The translations under genes were made by a program, and so were the position numbers. This document shows positions 37,344-46,385 of a stretch of DNA of 64,000 nucleotides, piece after piece. Source of the stretch: Solirubrobacter sp963798325 (GTDB lineage Bacteria > Actinomycetota > Thermoleophilia > Solirubrobacterales > Solirubrobacteraceae); the NCBI GenBank assembly GCA_963798325.1, contig CAWCSS010000009.1, forward strand, positions 372,001-436,000, in the 5' to 3' direction. The notes beneath the pieces were generated by a model. That model was not told where the DNA came from and ran no database searches. It saw nothing but the letters and a program-made list of their open reading frames with translations. Each line of letters starts with the position of its first letter. The stretch's first letter is position 1.

Positions 37344-39269
37344 CTAGACGGGCGGCGGCTCCGGCAGCAGCTCGTCGTGCGCGGACAGCGGCTGCAGCCC
37401 CGCGGCCAGCTTCTCGTCCGCGCGGATGACGTGCATGACCGCGTTGATCAGCGCCAGGTGGGTGAACGCCTGCGGGAAGTTGCCCAGGTGCCGGCCGCTG
37501 CGCGGGTCGATCTCCTCCGCGTAGAGATGCAGCGGTGACGCGTAGCCGAGCAGCTTCTGGCACAGGTCGCGCGCCAGGTGGTGCTCGCCGATCTCGCTCA
37601 GCGCGCTGACGAGCCAGAACGAGCAGATCGTGAACGTGCCCTCCTCGCCCTGCAGGCCGTCGTCGGTCTCCTCGACCTTGTAGCGCAGCACCAGGCCGTC
37701 GATCGTCAGGTGGTTGGCGATCGCCATCACCGTCTTCTTGACGCGCTCGTCCTCCGGCGGCAGGAAGCGCACCAGCGGGATCAGCAGGGCGCTGGCGTCC
37801 AGCGCGTCGGTCTCGTAGTGCTGGGTGAAGACGCCGTCCTTGCAGCCGCGGGCGATGATGTCTTCCTTGATCTCGTCGGCCTTGGCGCGCCAGCGCCGAG
37901 CGTGCTCATGGGCTTCGCGCAGGGTGGCCAGGCGCGAGCCGCGGTCGCACGCGACCCAGCACATGACCTTCGAGGACGTGAAGTGCTTGTCGCCGCCGCG
38001 GACCTCCCAGATGCCCTTGTCCGGCTTCTCCCAGTTCTCGATCGCGGCCTCGACGAGACGTTCGATCAGCGGCCAGCGCCGCTCGGGCAGGTGGTCGCGG
38101 GACTTGGCGTGCAGGAAGATCGAGTCCAGCATCGTGCCCCACACGTCGTGCTGGCGCTGGTTGTAGGCGCCGTTGCCGATGCGGACGGGACGGGCGCCGT
38201 CGTAGCCTGAGAGGTGGTCGAGCGTCTCCTCGATGAGCTCGCGCTCGCCCTGGATGCCGTACATCACCTGCAGGTCGTCCGCCTGGGCGGCGTCCTGCAT
38301 GAAGTAGAAGTAGTCGTTGGCCTCCCACTCGAAGCCCAGCGAGTGCAGGCCCCAGAGCATGAACGTGCTGTCGCGGACCCAGCTGTAGCGGTAATCCCAG
38401 TTGCGCTCGCCGCCGGGCGTCTCGGGCAGGCTCGTGGTCGCGGCGGCGATCATCGCGCCGGTGGGCGAGTAGGAGAGGCCCTTCAGGGTCAGGGCGCTGC
38501 GCTGCAGGTACTGGCGCCACGGGTGGTCCGGGAAGGAGCCGTGCGCGAGCCACTGGTGCCAGTAGTCGGCGGTCTTGACCAGGCGGTCGTAGGCCTGCTC
38601 GTAGGTCTTCGGGCCGGGATGCTCGGAGAAGGCCAGCGCGACGAACGCCGTGTCGCCGTCGCGCAGGGTCGTGACCGCGCGGGCCCGCGAGCCCTCGAAG
38701 CCGACGCGCAGGTCGGTCGTGAGCGTCAGCTTGGTGCCCCAGCCGTCGGCGCTGGCCACCGCCTCGCTGTAGCCCTCCCCCGCGTACTCCCAGCTGGCGT
38801 ACTTGCGCCCGTAGTCGAAGATCGGGTCGCACTCCATCTGGACCTCGACCGACCCGTTGACGCAGCGGATGGTCCGCAGCAGCACGTGGTCGGCGTCGTA
38901 GTCCGTGGGTGCGCGGCGATGCGTCGTCGAGCGCTCGTCGGTGTCGTGCCAGGGGCCGACGAGCAGCACGTCGCGGACGATCAGCCAGCCGCGGCTGGTG
39001 GCCCACGAGGTCTCGAGGATCATCGTTCCGGGGACGTAGCGGCGCGCGGCGGGGACCATCGTGTCCGCCGGCCCGAGCCGGAAGGTTCCCGCGTCGCGGT
39101 CCAAGAGCGCGCCGAACACGCTCGGCCCGTCGTGGCGCGGCAGGCACATCCATTCGATCGCGCCGCTGGGAGCGACGAGCGCGCAGGTCTCGCAATCGGA
39201 CAGAAACCCGTAGTCCGCGATCGGCGGGAAGGGCGAGACGAGCGGGGGATTCGCGTTCTCGAGCGACAT
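37344..39269 (-). CDS. Glycoside hydrolase family 15 protein (glucoamylase or trehalase)
   Basis: This 641-residue cytoplasmic protein has an N-terminal beta-sandwich region (PPIADYGFLSDCETCALV and WMCLPRHDGPSVFGALLD) and an (alpha/alpha)6 barrel. GERNWDYRYSWVRDS and the catalytic-Glu segment GLQGEEGTFTICSFWLV are clear. There is no signal peptide. Actinobacterial relatives of this layout include trehalases, so trehalose or a malto-oligosaccharide is the likely substrate. It begins 12 bases after holA. Confidence 0.88.
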   Translation of the reverse strand: MSLENANPPLVSPFPPIADYGFLSDCETCALVAPSGAIEWMCLPRHDGPSVFGALLDRDAGTFRLGPADTMVPAARRYVPGTMILETSWATSRGWLIVRDVLLVGPWHDTDERSTTHRRAPTDYDADHVLLRTIRCVNGSVEVQMECDPIFDYGRKYASWEYAGEGYSEAVASADGWGTKLTLTTDLRVGFEGSRARAVTTLRDGDTAFVALAFSEHPGPKTYEQAYDRLVKTADYWHQWLAHGSFPDHPWRQYLQRSALTLKGLSYSPTGAMIAAATTSLPETPGGERNWDYRYSWVRDSTFMLWGLHSLGFEWEANDYFYFMQDAAQADDLQVMYGIQGERELIEETLDHLSGYDGARPVRIGNGAYNQRQHDVWGTMLDSIFLHAKSRDHLPERRWPLIERLVEAAIENWEKPDKGIWEVRGGDKHFTSSKVMCWVACDRGSRLATLREAHEHARRWRAKADEIKEDIIARGCKDGVFTQHYETDALDASALLIPLVRFLPPEDERVKKTVMAIANHLTIDGLVLRYKVEETDDGLQGEEGTFTICSFWLVSALSEIGEHHLARDLCQKLLGYASPLHLYAEEIDPRSGRHLGNFPQAFTHLALINAVMHVIRADEKLAAGLQPLSAHDELLPEPPPV

Positions 39270-39281
39270 GTCGCCGGGATG

Positions 39282-40259
39282 CTACGCGGCGGCGGCGAGA
39301 ACCGCCCTGACGGCGGCCGTGTCCTCGCTGAGCACCCCACCGGCGCCGCCGCGGGTCTCGACCTCGAGGTCGGCCATCGCCGCCAGCGCCCGCCGCAGCG
39401 CCTCGACGTCGCGGGTCGCGACGTCCTTGACGAACTTGTCCGCCGCCCGCGGCGGCATCCGCAGCGACTTCTTGACCTGCGCGGCCGACTGGCCGGCCTG
39501 CAGGGCTTCAGCGACCGCCACCGCGTCACGCAGGCGCTTGACCATGTTCCAGATCAGGCCGGTGACGCGCTCGCCCTGCTGGCGCAACTCCAGCAGCAGT
39601 TCCAGCGAGGTTCGCTTATCGCCCGCCACCAGCGCGTCGGCGAGCGTCCACACCTTGCGCTCGGCCGAGGTCGCGCAGGACTCCTCGACCTCCTCGGCGC
39701 CGATGCTCGCCCCGGCCCCGTGCTCCATCGCCAGCTTCTCGAGCTCCCGGAGCAGCCGCTGCTGGCGGTCGCCGACCTGGGCGATCAGCAGCTTCGCCCC
39801 GTCCTTGTCGAGGTCGAGCTTGAGCCCGCCGGCCTGCTCGATCACCCACTTCGGGAGATCCCAGGCCTTGACGTTCATCTCGGCGGCGATCTGCCCGCCG
39901 GCCTTCTCGACCGCCTTGTGGAGCTTCTCGGGCGCCTTGTAGCGACCCTCCTCGCGGGCGAAGAAGGCGACCGTCAGCGTCTCGGGATCGGCGGTGGCGA
40001 GCGCCGCGGCGACCTGGTCGACGTCACCCTCCTTCCAGCGCTCGACGCCGTCGGCGATCACGAAGCGCCGGCCCATGGCGAACGTCATCGCGGTCAGCGC
40101 GCCGGTGACGTTCTCCGGCGTGCACTGGTCGTTCTCGTAGAGCTCGACGCCGGCGGTGCCCGCGGCGGTCTCGGCCATCGAGCGCAGCCGGGCGCGCCGC
40201 TCGGCGATCCGACCGTGGTCATCGCCGTGGATCAGGTAGGCGGCGCGGAAGCTGGGCAC
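39282..40259 (-). CDS. holA: DNA polymerase III delta subunit
   Basis: HolA opens the sliding clamp as part of the clamp loader. This protein of about 325 residues has an N-terminal AAA-like fold (AAYLIHGDDHGRIAERRARL), LLRELEKLAMEHG, VWTLADALVAGDKRTSLELL and GLIWNMVKRLRD, the usual delta-subunit segments. The start is GTG 40259; a TACCCT box six bases upstream suggests a leaderless transcript. An upstream extension of the frame is not supported. Confidence 0.9.
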   Translation of the reverse strand: MPSFRAAYLIHGDDHGRIAERRARLRSMAETAAGTAGVELYENDQCTPENVTGALTAMTFAMGRRFVIADGVERWKEGDVDQVAAALATADPETLTVAFFAREEGRYKAPEKLHKAVEKAGGQIAAEMNVKAWDLPKWVIEQAGGLKLDLDKDGAKLLIAQVGDRQQRLLRELEKLAMEHGAGASIGAEEVEESCATSAERKVWTLADALVAGDKRTSLELLLELRQQGERVTGLIWNMVKRLRDAVAVAEALQAGQSAAQVKKSLRMPPRAADKFVKDVATRDVEALRRALAAMADLEVETRGGAGGVLSEDTAAVRAVLAAAA

Positions 40260-40265
40260 CCCTTG

Positions 40266-40271
40266 AGGGTA
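40266..40271 (-). promoter_or_regulatory. Candidate -10 box for a leaderless holA transcript
   Basis: TACCCT on the minus strand is six bases before GTG 40259, placing transcription start on the start codon. Confidence 0.3.
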
Positions 40272-40297
40272 TTGCGCCGGTCGGCGGTGAGCTGGCC

Positions 40298-40322
40298 GGG
40301 GCGCCGCCTCGTGCGGCGCCCC
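40298..40322. terminator. GC-rich hairpin upstream of holA
   Basis: A 10-bp perfect stem (GGGGCGCCGC) with a five-base loop lies in the 166-base gap between the nuclease gene and holA. No T-run follows. It may end transcripts coming from the nuclease gene together with the hairpin at 40373-40414. Confidence 0.4.
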
Positions 40323-40344
40323 CGCCAGCGTACGTGCGGCCCAC

Positions 40345-40414
40345 GGGGAGGAGATACCCGGGTCCGGCACGTGTGGGGAGGATTTCAGCCTGGTCGACCG
40401 ATTCTCCTCCCCAC
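40345..40414 (-). terminator. Alternative hairpins after the nuclease gene
   Basis: GTGGGGAGGA (40373-40382) pairs perfectly with TCCTCCCCAC (40405-40414), 12 bases after the nuclease stop. A second copy, GGGGAGGAGA (40345-40354), can pair with the same arm (TCTCCTCCCC, 40403-40412). The two stems are mutually exclusive. This could be a terminator with an alternative fold; there is no T-run. Confidence 0.4.
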
Positions 40415-40425
40415 CGATGTCAGCG

Positions 40426-43218
40426 CTACGGCGAGGTCGTCGACAGCGTGAACGTCAGGGTCTTGCCGTAGCTGCCAGTGCGCAGGCCCTCGGTCTCGCC
40501 GATGGACTGCTTGAAGCCGAGCTGCACGCTGCGGTTGGTGATCGGCGTGTTCCACGCCGCCAGCGCCAGCGGGCCGTTGTCGGTCCGCAGCGACGCGTAG
40601 GCGCCGCCGTCGGCGCTGACCTGCAGCGGCGACGTCAACGCGTACCCGCCGTTCACGAGCCGGCCGGTGGCGGTCGAGCTCGGGTCGATCACGCTCAGCG
40701 CGGCGTCGGCGCCGGTCGACGTGGCCGTGGCCGTCATCGTCGTCGTGTAGTCCTTGGCCACGCCCGGGGTGAACGGGCCCAGCGGCGCCGCGGTGCCGAG
40801 CGTCAGCGCCAGCGTCGCGGGCACGGTGCCGGTGACGGTACCCGGAACGCTCGTCGAGGCGCCCAGCGTGAACGTCGCGACCGGCGGGTCATGGTCGGAG
40901 AGACCGACGCCCTGGGTCGTGTCGGTCGTGCAGCTCGTGCTGGTCGGGCCGGTGCAGACGTAGCGCTCGTACACGTCGTTGTCGAGGTGGACGTAGCGCA
41001 TGTCGGTGACGCGCGAGTTGAGCCCCGCGGTGACGAGGATGTGGTCGAGCGTCTGCAGGTGCCCGTTGAACTTGTACGAGTAGGCCAGCCCGGCCGGGGC
41101 CTTGGTCCACAGGTTCGCGAGCGTGCCGCCCTCGGCGAGCTTGGACAGCGTTCCGGAGAACTCGAAGTCGTTGAGGTCACCCGCGACGAGGACGTTCTTG
41201 CCTTCATCCTGGAAGGACTTGGCCAGCCTGCGGACCTCGTCCGCCTCCGAGATCCGGCAGGCGTTCTGGTGCGACTGCGAGGCGAAATGGTTGCTCAGCA
41301 CCGTCACCGCGAGGTCGCCCTTCTTGACCTCGAGCTTGTACGGCGCGCGGTCGAACAGCGGCCCTGGGTGCAGATCGCACACCTGCGTGCTGCCCCACGG
41401 GCTGCCCTTCTCCTCGCTCAGCACCTCGCCGTTGGCCGCCGTCGTGCCGTTCTTGACCAGGAAGCCCGGAGCGATGCCGCGGCCGTCGTTGTTGGTCGCG
41501 ATGTAGGGCGTGTAGTTGCCCAGCGCCGCCGCCAGGCCGGTCAGCGCGTTGGCGCCGTCGGCGAAGACGGCGACCTCTTGCACGGCGATGACGTCCGGCT
41601 CCTTGAGCAGCTTGCGGATCGCGCTGACGATCGCGGCCGTGCGCTCGTTGTACTCGGGGGTCGTGATGACGTGGCCGTCGTTCTCCTTGCCCACCGGGAA
41701 GTAGTTCTCGACGTTGAAGGACGCGACGCGCAACGTGTTCGGCGCCGGGTCCGGGGCCGCGGGCGGGTAGTTCGCGTTGATCGAACCGCGCTCGATCGTC
41801 GGCGCCGGCCCGGTCAGCTGCGGCATGATCTTGTAGTAGCTGAAGCTGTAGGTCAGTGGCCCGGTGACGTTGCGCACGACATCGAACAGGTCGAGATTGA
41901 CCTGGGTGTCGCTGAACCACTCCAGGCGCGGATCGGCCGGGTTGTGGGCGCCGCCGTCCGGCGAGATGCCGAGCTCGGCGGGCGCGTCCGACCACGGGGT
42001 GTCGATCGCTGCCTGGTCGTCCTTGCGGAACAGGCGCCGGGCGGTCGTTCCCGGCTCGACGAAGACGTCGCGGAACTTGGTCGTGCCGCCACCCGTGGCG
42101 ATGCCGACCGGCAGCGTCACGCGCATGCCCTGCAGGCTGCGGTAGTACGGGCGCTTGATCGGGTCCTGGCCCTTGGCGTCCGTCTCGCTGAGCTCGACCG
42201 GGGCCGGGAGCGGCTTGCCCTCGCCGTTGTTGGTGGAGACGCTGTCGAGCGCAACCTGCGGCGCGTTGGGCGTGCTGGTGCTCCCTACGCCGGGCGGCAC
42301 GATCTGCACGAGGCCGAACTTGGTCTCGACACGGCCGGTGATCGTGATGTCGCGGCCGATGTACGCCGTCGGGTCCGCCGGGCGGGCGATGCCGGCCACG
42401 AACAGCGCGCTGGACGTGGTCGCGAGCGGGTCGCGCGTCGCGTTCTGCACCCAGATGCCCGAGTCGGCCTTGAACACGTTCGCGAAGTTCGACCCGTAGA
42501 GGTCGTCGATGCCGGTCACGATGCCGCGAACGGTGACCGTCGTACCGTTGCAGGCCGCGTCATCCCCCAGCGTCTGGATCTTCGTGATCGGTGTGGTGCC
42601 GTCAGCGCCGGGGTCGCACGGCCCGGGCGGCGCCACGCCGACGCAGGCGGTGCCGCACTTGGTGGGCGTGATCGGCCCTGGGCCCGTGAAGTCCGCCACG
42701 TTGTCGTCGGTGTCCTGCGTGCCGCCTCCCTTGCGGACGAACCCGTTGTTGGTCGTGTTGGCCAGCGGGAACGGCAACCCCGCGCCCTCGCGGAAGGCGG
42801 CTGCCACCGTCGTGGCGCCGACGGTGTCCATGACCGTTCCGGCGGCGTCGCGGATCTGGACCCCGCCCGTGTCGACGATGCCGGTGCCGTAGGTGACGTC
42901 GCCGCTCGCCGCGTAGGCGCCGGCCGAGTTCGCGAACACGTACGTCCCGCCGGCGGGCAGCGTCGTGCCCGCGGGGACACTCGCCCGCGAACTCACGGAC
43001 GGCGGTGTGGCGCTGTTGGAGCCGAAGAGCTGCCAGCCACCGATGGCCACCGCCGCCGAGGAGACGTTGTGGAGCTCGATCGCCTCGTCGTTGGCGCTGC
43101 TGGCGCCCCGGAAGGAGACCTGGGAGATCACCACCGACCCCGCCGCCTGCGCCGCGGGTGCCGCGACCGCGGCGAGGACGAGCGTGGCTGACGCCAGCGC
43201 GAAGACACGAGATTTCAC
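40426..43218 (-). CDS. Secreted endonuclease/exonuclease/phosphatase with lamin-tail domain
   Basis: This 930-residue exported protein has a signal peptide (ALASATLVLAAVAAPAAQAA) and a lamin-tail domain (VVISQVSFRGASSANDEAIEL, GGWQLFG). An OB-like region follows (TVRGIVTGIDDLY), then a DNase I-like catalytic domain with VASFNVENYF, IAVQEVAVF, VAGDLNDFEFSG and GLSDHDPPVATF. This is the ExeM/NucH type of extracellular DNase. A C-terminal domain of about 140 residues (LGPFTPGVAKDYTTTMTATATS) looks like a recurring Thermoleophilia surface-protein module. GTG 43218 has AAGGA ten bases upstream. It sits next to comEC-comEA. Confidence 0.88.
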   Translation of the reverse strand: MKSRVFALASATLVLAAVAAPAAQAAGSVVISQVSFRGASSANDEAIELHNVSSAAVAIGGWQLFGSNSATPPSVSSRASVPAGTTLPAGGTYVFANSAGAYAASGDVTYGTGIVDTGGVQIRDAAGTVMDTVGATTVAAAFREGAGLPFPLANTTNNGFVRKGGGTQDTDDNVADFTGPGPITPTKCGTACVGVAPPGPCDPGADGTTPITKIQTLGDDAACNGTTVTVRGIVTGIDDLYGSNFANVFKADSGIWVQNATRDPLATTSSALFVAGIARPADPTAYIGRDITITGRVETKFGLVQIVPPGVGSTSTPNAPQVALDSVSTNNGEGKPLPAPVELSETDAKGQDPIKRPYYRSLQGMRVTLPVGIATGGGTTKFRDVFVEPGTTARRLFRKDDQAAIDTPWSDAPAELGISPDGGAHNPADPRLEWFSDTQVNLDLFDVVRNVTGPLTYSFSYYKIMPQLTGPAPTIERGSINANYPPAAPDPAPNTLRVASFNVENYFPVGKENDGHVITTPEYNERTAAIVSAIRKLLKEPDVIAVQEVAVFADGANALTGLAAALGNYTPYIATNNDGRGIAPGFLVKNGTTAANGEVLSEEKGSPWGSTQVCDLHPGPLFDRAPYKLEVKKGDLAVTVLSNHFASQSHQNACRISEADEVRRLAKSFQDEGKNVLVAGDLNDFEFSGTLSKLAEGGTLANLWTKAPAGLAYSYKFNGHLQTLDHILVTAGLNSRVTDMRYVHLDNDVYERYVCTGPTSTSCTTDTTQGVGLSDHDPPVATFTLGASTSVPGTVTGTVPATLALTLGTAAPLGPFTPGVAKDYTTTMTATATSTGADAALSVIDPSSTATGRLVNGGYALTSPLQVSADGGAYASLRTDNGPLALAAWNTPITNRSVQLGFKQSIGETEGLRTGSYGKTLTFTLSTTSP

Positions 43219-43269
43219 GGTGAAGGAGTCCTTTCCCGAGGGGAATCCAGGAGACAGCGCCCGAGCCTA

Positions 43270-43281
43270 CCGGTGCACCGG
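43270..43281. repeat. 12-bp palindrome between comEC and the nuclease gene
   Basis: CCGGTGCACCGG is a perfect palindrome in the 158-base gap, about 52 bases upstream of the nuclease start. It could be an operator. The rest of the gap shows a GC-rich partial hairpin near 43320 and no reading frame. Confidence 0.3.
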
Positions 43282-43376
43282 ACGGATGGGTGACGGTTCC
43301 GTGACCGGAGGCTGACGCGGGCGCGCCGCAGCGTGCGCCGCGTTGTTGACGGCGTGTCCGCCTGCAGACATCGAGC

Positions 43377-45659
43377 TCATCGCTGCACCCAGATCCGGCC
43401 GTCGGCGGCATGCAGGCGGACCGTCCCGTCGCGGTCGGTCCGCAGCAGCGTCGGGACCGCCTTCAGCGCCTTCAGCGTCGACGGAGCCGGGTGGCCATAG
43501 GTGTTGTGGCGGCCCACTTCGATGGCCGCGATCCGGGGGTGGAGCTCGCTCAGCAGCCGCGGCAGACCCTGGTCCTTGCTGCCGTGGTGGGAGACCTTGA
43601 GCACGTCGACGGGGCCGGGCGCCAGCGGCGTCAGCACGTTGCTCTCCGCATCGGCGGTCAGCAGCACCGTCAGCCCGTCCGCGTGCAGCCGCGTCACGAG
43701 CGCGTTGTCGTTGGGGTTGCCTGTGGGCAGCCAGGTCTGCGCCCGCGGCGGCGGCCACAGCACGTCGAAGCGCAGCCCGCCGACCGCGATCGTCTCGCCC
43801 GCCGCGGGCGCGTGGATACTCCGCGCGACTCCGGCCAATACGCGCTGCACCCGCGACGGCCAGCCCGCGCCGCCATCGACCACGAGTCGCGGGTGGTAGG
43901 CGGCGATGACCTGCGGCGCCGCACCCTCGTGGTCGGCTTCCGCGTGCGTGAGCATCAGCGCGTCCAGCCGCTGGATGCCCGTCTCTCTGAGCCGCCGAAG
44001 GATCGGGCCGTCGGGCGGCCCGGTGTCCACCAACACGGCGGTGCGGTCGAGCTGGATCAGCGTGGCGTCGCCCTGGCCGACGTCCAGGAACGAGATCACG
44101 AGCTCGCCGGGCGGTGGCGGTGAGGCGCCGCCCTGACGCGCGGCGAGCAGCACGATCGCGGCCGCCAGCGGCGCCACCAACCAGCGCCGGGAGCGGCGCC
44201 GCACCGGTGCCGCGAGCAGATAGTGGCCCCACCGGCGGGCGGCGAGCAGGATCGCCGTCGCGGTGATGACCGTGCCGGCGAGAACCACCGCGGGTGAGAG
44301 GTGCACGTCGATCACCGAGACCGGCGTCGCGCCGGTGACGTGCGCCACCTGCTGCACGTAGACCAGCATCGGTGCGGTCAGTGCCGAAAGCGGCGTCGCC
44401 AGAGGCTGGGCCACCTGCGCCGCGACCGACGCCAGGACACCCAGCCACATCACAGGCGCGATCGCGGGCGCGGCCAACAGATTCGCGGGCAGCGCCGCCA
44501 GCGACACCTGCTCGAAGTACAGCGCCATCAGCGGCGCCGTCCCCAGCGTCGCCGCGACCGTCATCGCCGTGGCCTCGGCGACGGGCTTGGGCATCCGCCG
44601 CGCCAGCACCCGGCTCAGGGGCGGAGAGCCGACCAACAGCGCCGCCACCGCGACGAACGACAACTGCCACCCCGGCTCCTCCGCCGCCCGCGGGTTCAGC
44701 GCCAGCGTCAGCGCCGCCGCGAGCAGCAGCGCGTACCAGCGCCGAGCGGGCCGCCCGGCGAGCGCGGCCACCAGCCCCGCCACCCCCATCACCCCGGCGC
44801 GCTGGATCGACGGCCCGCCACCCGCAAGCGGCACGTAGAGCACGATCACCGCCGCAGCCAGGACGAGCCGTGCTCGAAGCGGCACGCCGGCGAGCCCGCA
44901 CAACCCGAGCACCAATGCGGCCAGCAGCATCACGTTGCTGCCCGACACGGCCAGGATGTGCGCCAGCCCGGACCGCTGGAAGTCCTCCCGGACCTCGTCG
45001 CTGAGCTGCTCGTCCTCCCCCAGCACCATCCCGCGCAACAACGCCGCCTCGCCCGGCGCGAGCCCGCGATCGAGCCCCGCCTCCGCCCTGCGCCGAATCG
45101 CGTCCAGCCGACCGGCGACCCCGCCACGACGCGCCCCGTCGCTCGTGACCGCGTAGGCGACGAGCGCCGCGTGTGCGTTGCGCCGGCGCTGGTATGCGTC
45201 CGCGAACCCCAGCGGCGAGACCCGCCCGCGCACGTGCACGATGTCGCCGACGCCCACCGCGGGCCACGCGCGGGCGTGCAGGACGGCTTGTTCGCCGGCG
45301 GCCGGTCCGTCCAGGAGGCGGACGCGGGCGGCCGACCCGCCGAAGCCCCGTGCGCGGACCGGCTCGAGCACGACCGCGCGGGTCTCGATCGAGCGGCCGT
45401 GGCTCGACGCGAGGACGCCGGCGTCCAGGGCGGACAGGCGTGCGTCGGTGAACGTCGCCCCGCCGAGAACCGCCAGGCCCGCCAGCGCCGCGACCCACGG
45501 GCGGTTGGCCAGGGCCGCTGCGATGAGCGCGGCGACCACGACGAGCGCGGGAACGGTCCGCCCGAGCAGGAGCCCGGCGACCAGCGCCGCCAGGATGTGG
45601 TGGCGCGCGTGCGCGCGAACGGTCGTGAGCGCCTGGAGGTGGAGGGGCGTCGAGAACAC
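43377..45659 (-). CDS. comEC: ComEC/Rec2 DNA uptake channel
   Basis: This 760-residue membrane protein imports single-stranded DNA during transformation. It has N-terminal helices with a DUF4131-like soluble part. A polytopic competence domain follows (FQRSGLAHILAVSGSNVMLLAALVLGL, read in parts, and GGGPSIQRAGVMG). The C-terminal metallo-beta-lactamase domain has SFLDVGQGDATLIQ, LMLTHAEADHEGA and KVSHHGSKDQ. GTG 45659 begins two bases after comEA. Presence alone does not prove natural competence. Confidence 0.95.
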   Translation of the reverse strand: MFSTPLHLQALTTVRAHARHHILAALVAGLLLGRTVPALVVVAALIAAALANRPWVAALAGLAVLGGATFTDARLSALDAGVLASSHGRSIETRAVVLEPVRARGFGGSAARVRLLDGPAAGEQAVLHARAWPAVGVGDIVHVRGRVSPLGFADAYQRRRNAHAALVAYAVTSDGARRGGVAGRLDAIRRRAEAGLDRGLAPGEAALLRGMVLGEDEQLSDEVREDFQRSGLAHILAVSGSNVMLLAALVLGLCGLAGVPLRARLVLAAAVIVLYVPLAGGGPSIQRAGVMGVAGLVAALAGRPARRWYALLLAAALTLALNPRAAEEPGWQLSFVAVAALLVGSPPLSRVLARRMPKPVAEATAMTVAATLGTAPLMALYFEQVSLAALPANLLAAPAIAPVMWLGVLASVAAQVAQPLATPLSALTAPMLVYVQQVAHVTGATPVSVIDVHLSPAVVLAGTVITATAILLAARRWGHYLLAAPVRRRSRRWLVAPLAAAIVLLAARQGGASPPPPGELVISFLDVGQGDATLIQLDRTAVLVDTGPPDGPILRRLRETGIQRLDALMLTHAEADHEGAAPQVIAAYHPRLVVDGGAGWPSRVQRVLAGVARSIHAPAAGETIAVGGLRFDVLWPPPRAQTWLPTGNPNDNALVTRLHADGLTVLLTADAESNVLTPLAPGPVDVLKVSHHGSKDQGLPRLLSELHPRIAAIEVGRHNTYGHPAPSTLKALKAVPTLLRTDRDGTVRLHAADGRIWVQR

Positions 45660-45661
45660 GG

Positions 45662-46300
45662 TCAGACGCGGACGTGCTCGCGCAGGCTCGCGAGGCGCTT
45701 CTCGCCGATGCCGGACACTTGGTCGAGCTCGTCGACGGAGCGGAACCCGCCGTGCTCGTCGCGGTAGTCGAGGATCTTCTGCGCCGTCGAGGGCCCCACG
45801 CCGTCGAGCGTGTCGAGTTGCTCGAGGGTCGCCGTGTTGAGGTCGATCGGCGACGCCGGCGGTGCGCCCGCGCCCGTGCCGCCCGAGGTGGGCGCGGCGG
45901 CGGGCGCGACCGAGCCTTGGCGGGCGCGGATCGGGACGAGGATCTGGCGGCCGTCTTCGAGCTTCGCGGCCCGGTTGAGCTGGCTGAGGTCCGCGCGGGT
46001 GGTCGCGCCGCCCGCGCGGCGCAGCGCATCCTCGACGCGGTCGTTGGTCGTCAGGCGGTAGACGCCGGGGTGCTTGACCGCGCCCGCGACGTCGACGACC
46101 ACGGGCTGGCCGGCGGTACCGCCGCCGCCGGTGCTCGTGCCCGCCGCGGCGGGGGTGCGGACCGCGATCGCGGCCGCGGCGGAGGGCTCAGCGGCGGCCG
46201 CCGCAGGGCGTGAGCGGGCGAAATACCAGGCGGCGAGGAGGGTGAGGATGACCGCGGCGCCGGCCCAGGCGGCCAGCTGGCGGGGGTCGCGTTCGAGCAT
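45662..46300 (-). CDS. comEA: ComEA DNA-binding protein
   Basis: The 212-residue protein has one N-terminal membrane helix (AAVILTLLAAWYFA), an Ala/Gly-rich spacer, an SLBB domain (VVDVAGAVKHPGVYRL) and a C-terminal double helix-hairpin-helix (IDLNTATLEQLDTLDGVGPSTAQKILDYR, in parts, and VSGIGEKRLASLREHV). It binds incoming double-stranded DNA outside the membrane and passes it to ComEC. Confidence 0.94.
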   Translation of the reverse strand: MLERDPRQLAAWAGAAVILTLLAAWYFARSRPAAAAAEPSAAAAIAVRTPAAAGTSTGGGGTAGQPVVVDVAGAVKHPGVYRLTTNDRVEDALRRAGGATTRADLSQLNRAAKLEDGRQILVPIRARQGSVAPAAAPTSGGTGAGAPPASPIDLNTATLEQLDTLDGVGPSTAQKILDYRDEHGGFRSVDELDQVSGIGEKRLASLREHVRV

Positions 46301-46358
46301 GCCCCGAACTTACGCGGGGAGCTGTGACGTGTCTGTCGCGGTTTGTGCCAAAAGTGCA

Positions 46359-46380
46359 GCGTCTTTGTAAAAAAAGACGC
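46359..46380 (-). terminator. Terminator hairpin of leuS
   Basis: An 8-bp stem (GCGTCTTT/AAAGACGC) with a six-base loop lies five bases after the leuS stop. A T-rich run lies in the loop and 3' arm, and TGCACTTTTGG follows on the coding strand. It is unusually AT-rich for this genome. Confidence 0.6.
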
Positions 46381-46385
46381 GCGCC

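Noticed and set aside
43219..43376. Possible small gene between comEC and the nuclease gene
   Set aside because: No frame with a credible start and ribosome binding site; the gap holds only palindromic sequence.
43267..46029. A 920-residue open frame on the minus strand
   Set aside because: It is a shifted-frame shadow of comEC and comEA, dominated by Arg, Ala and Gly.
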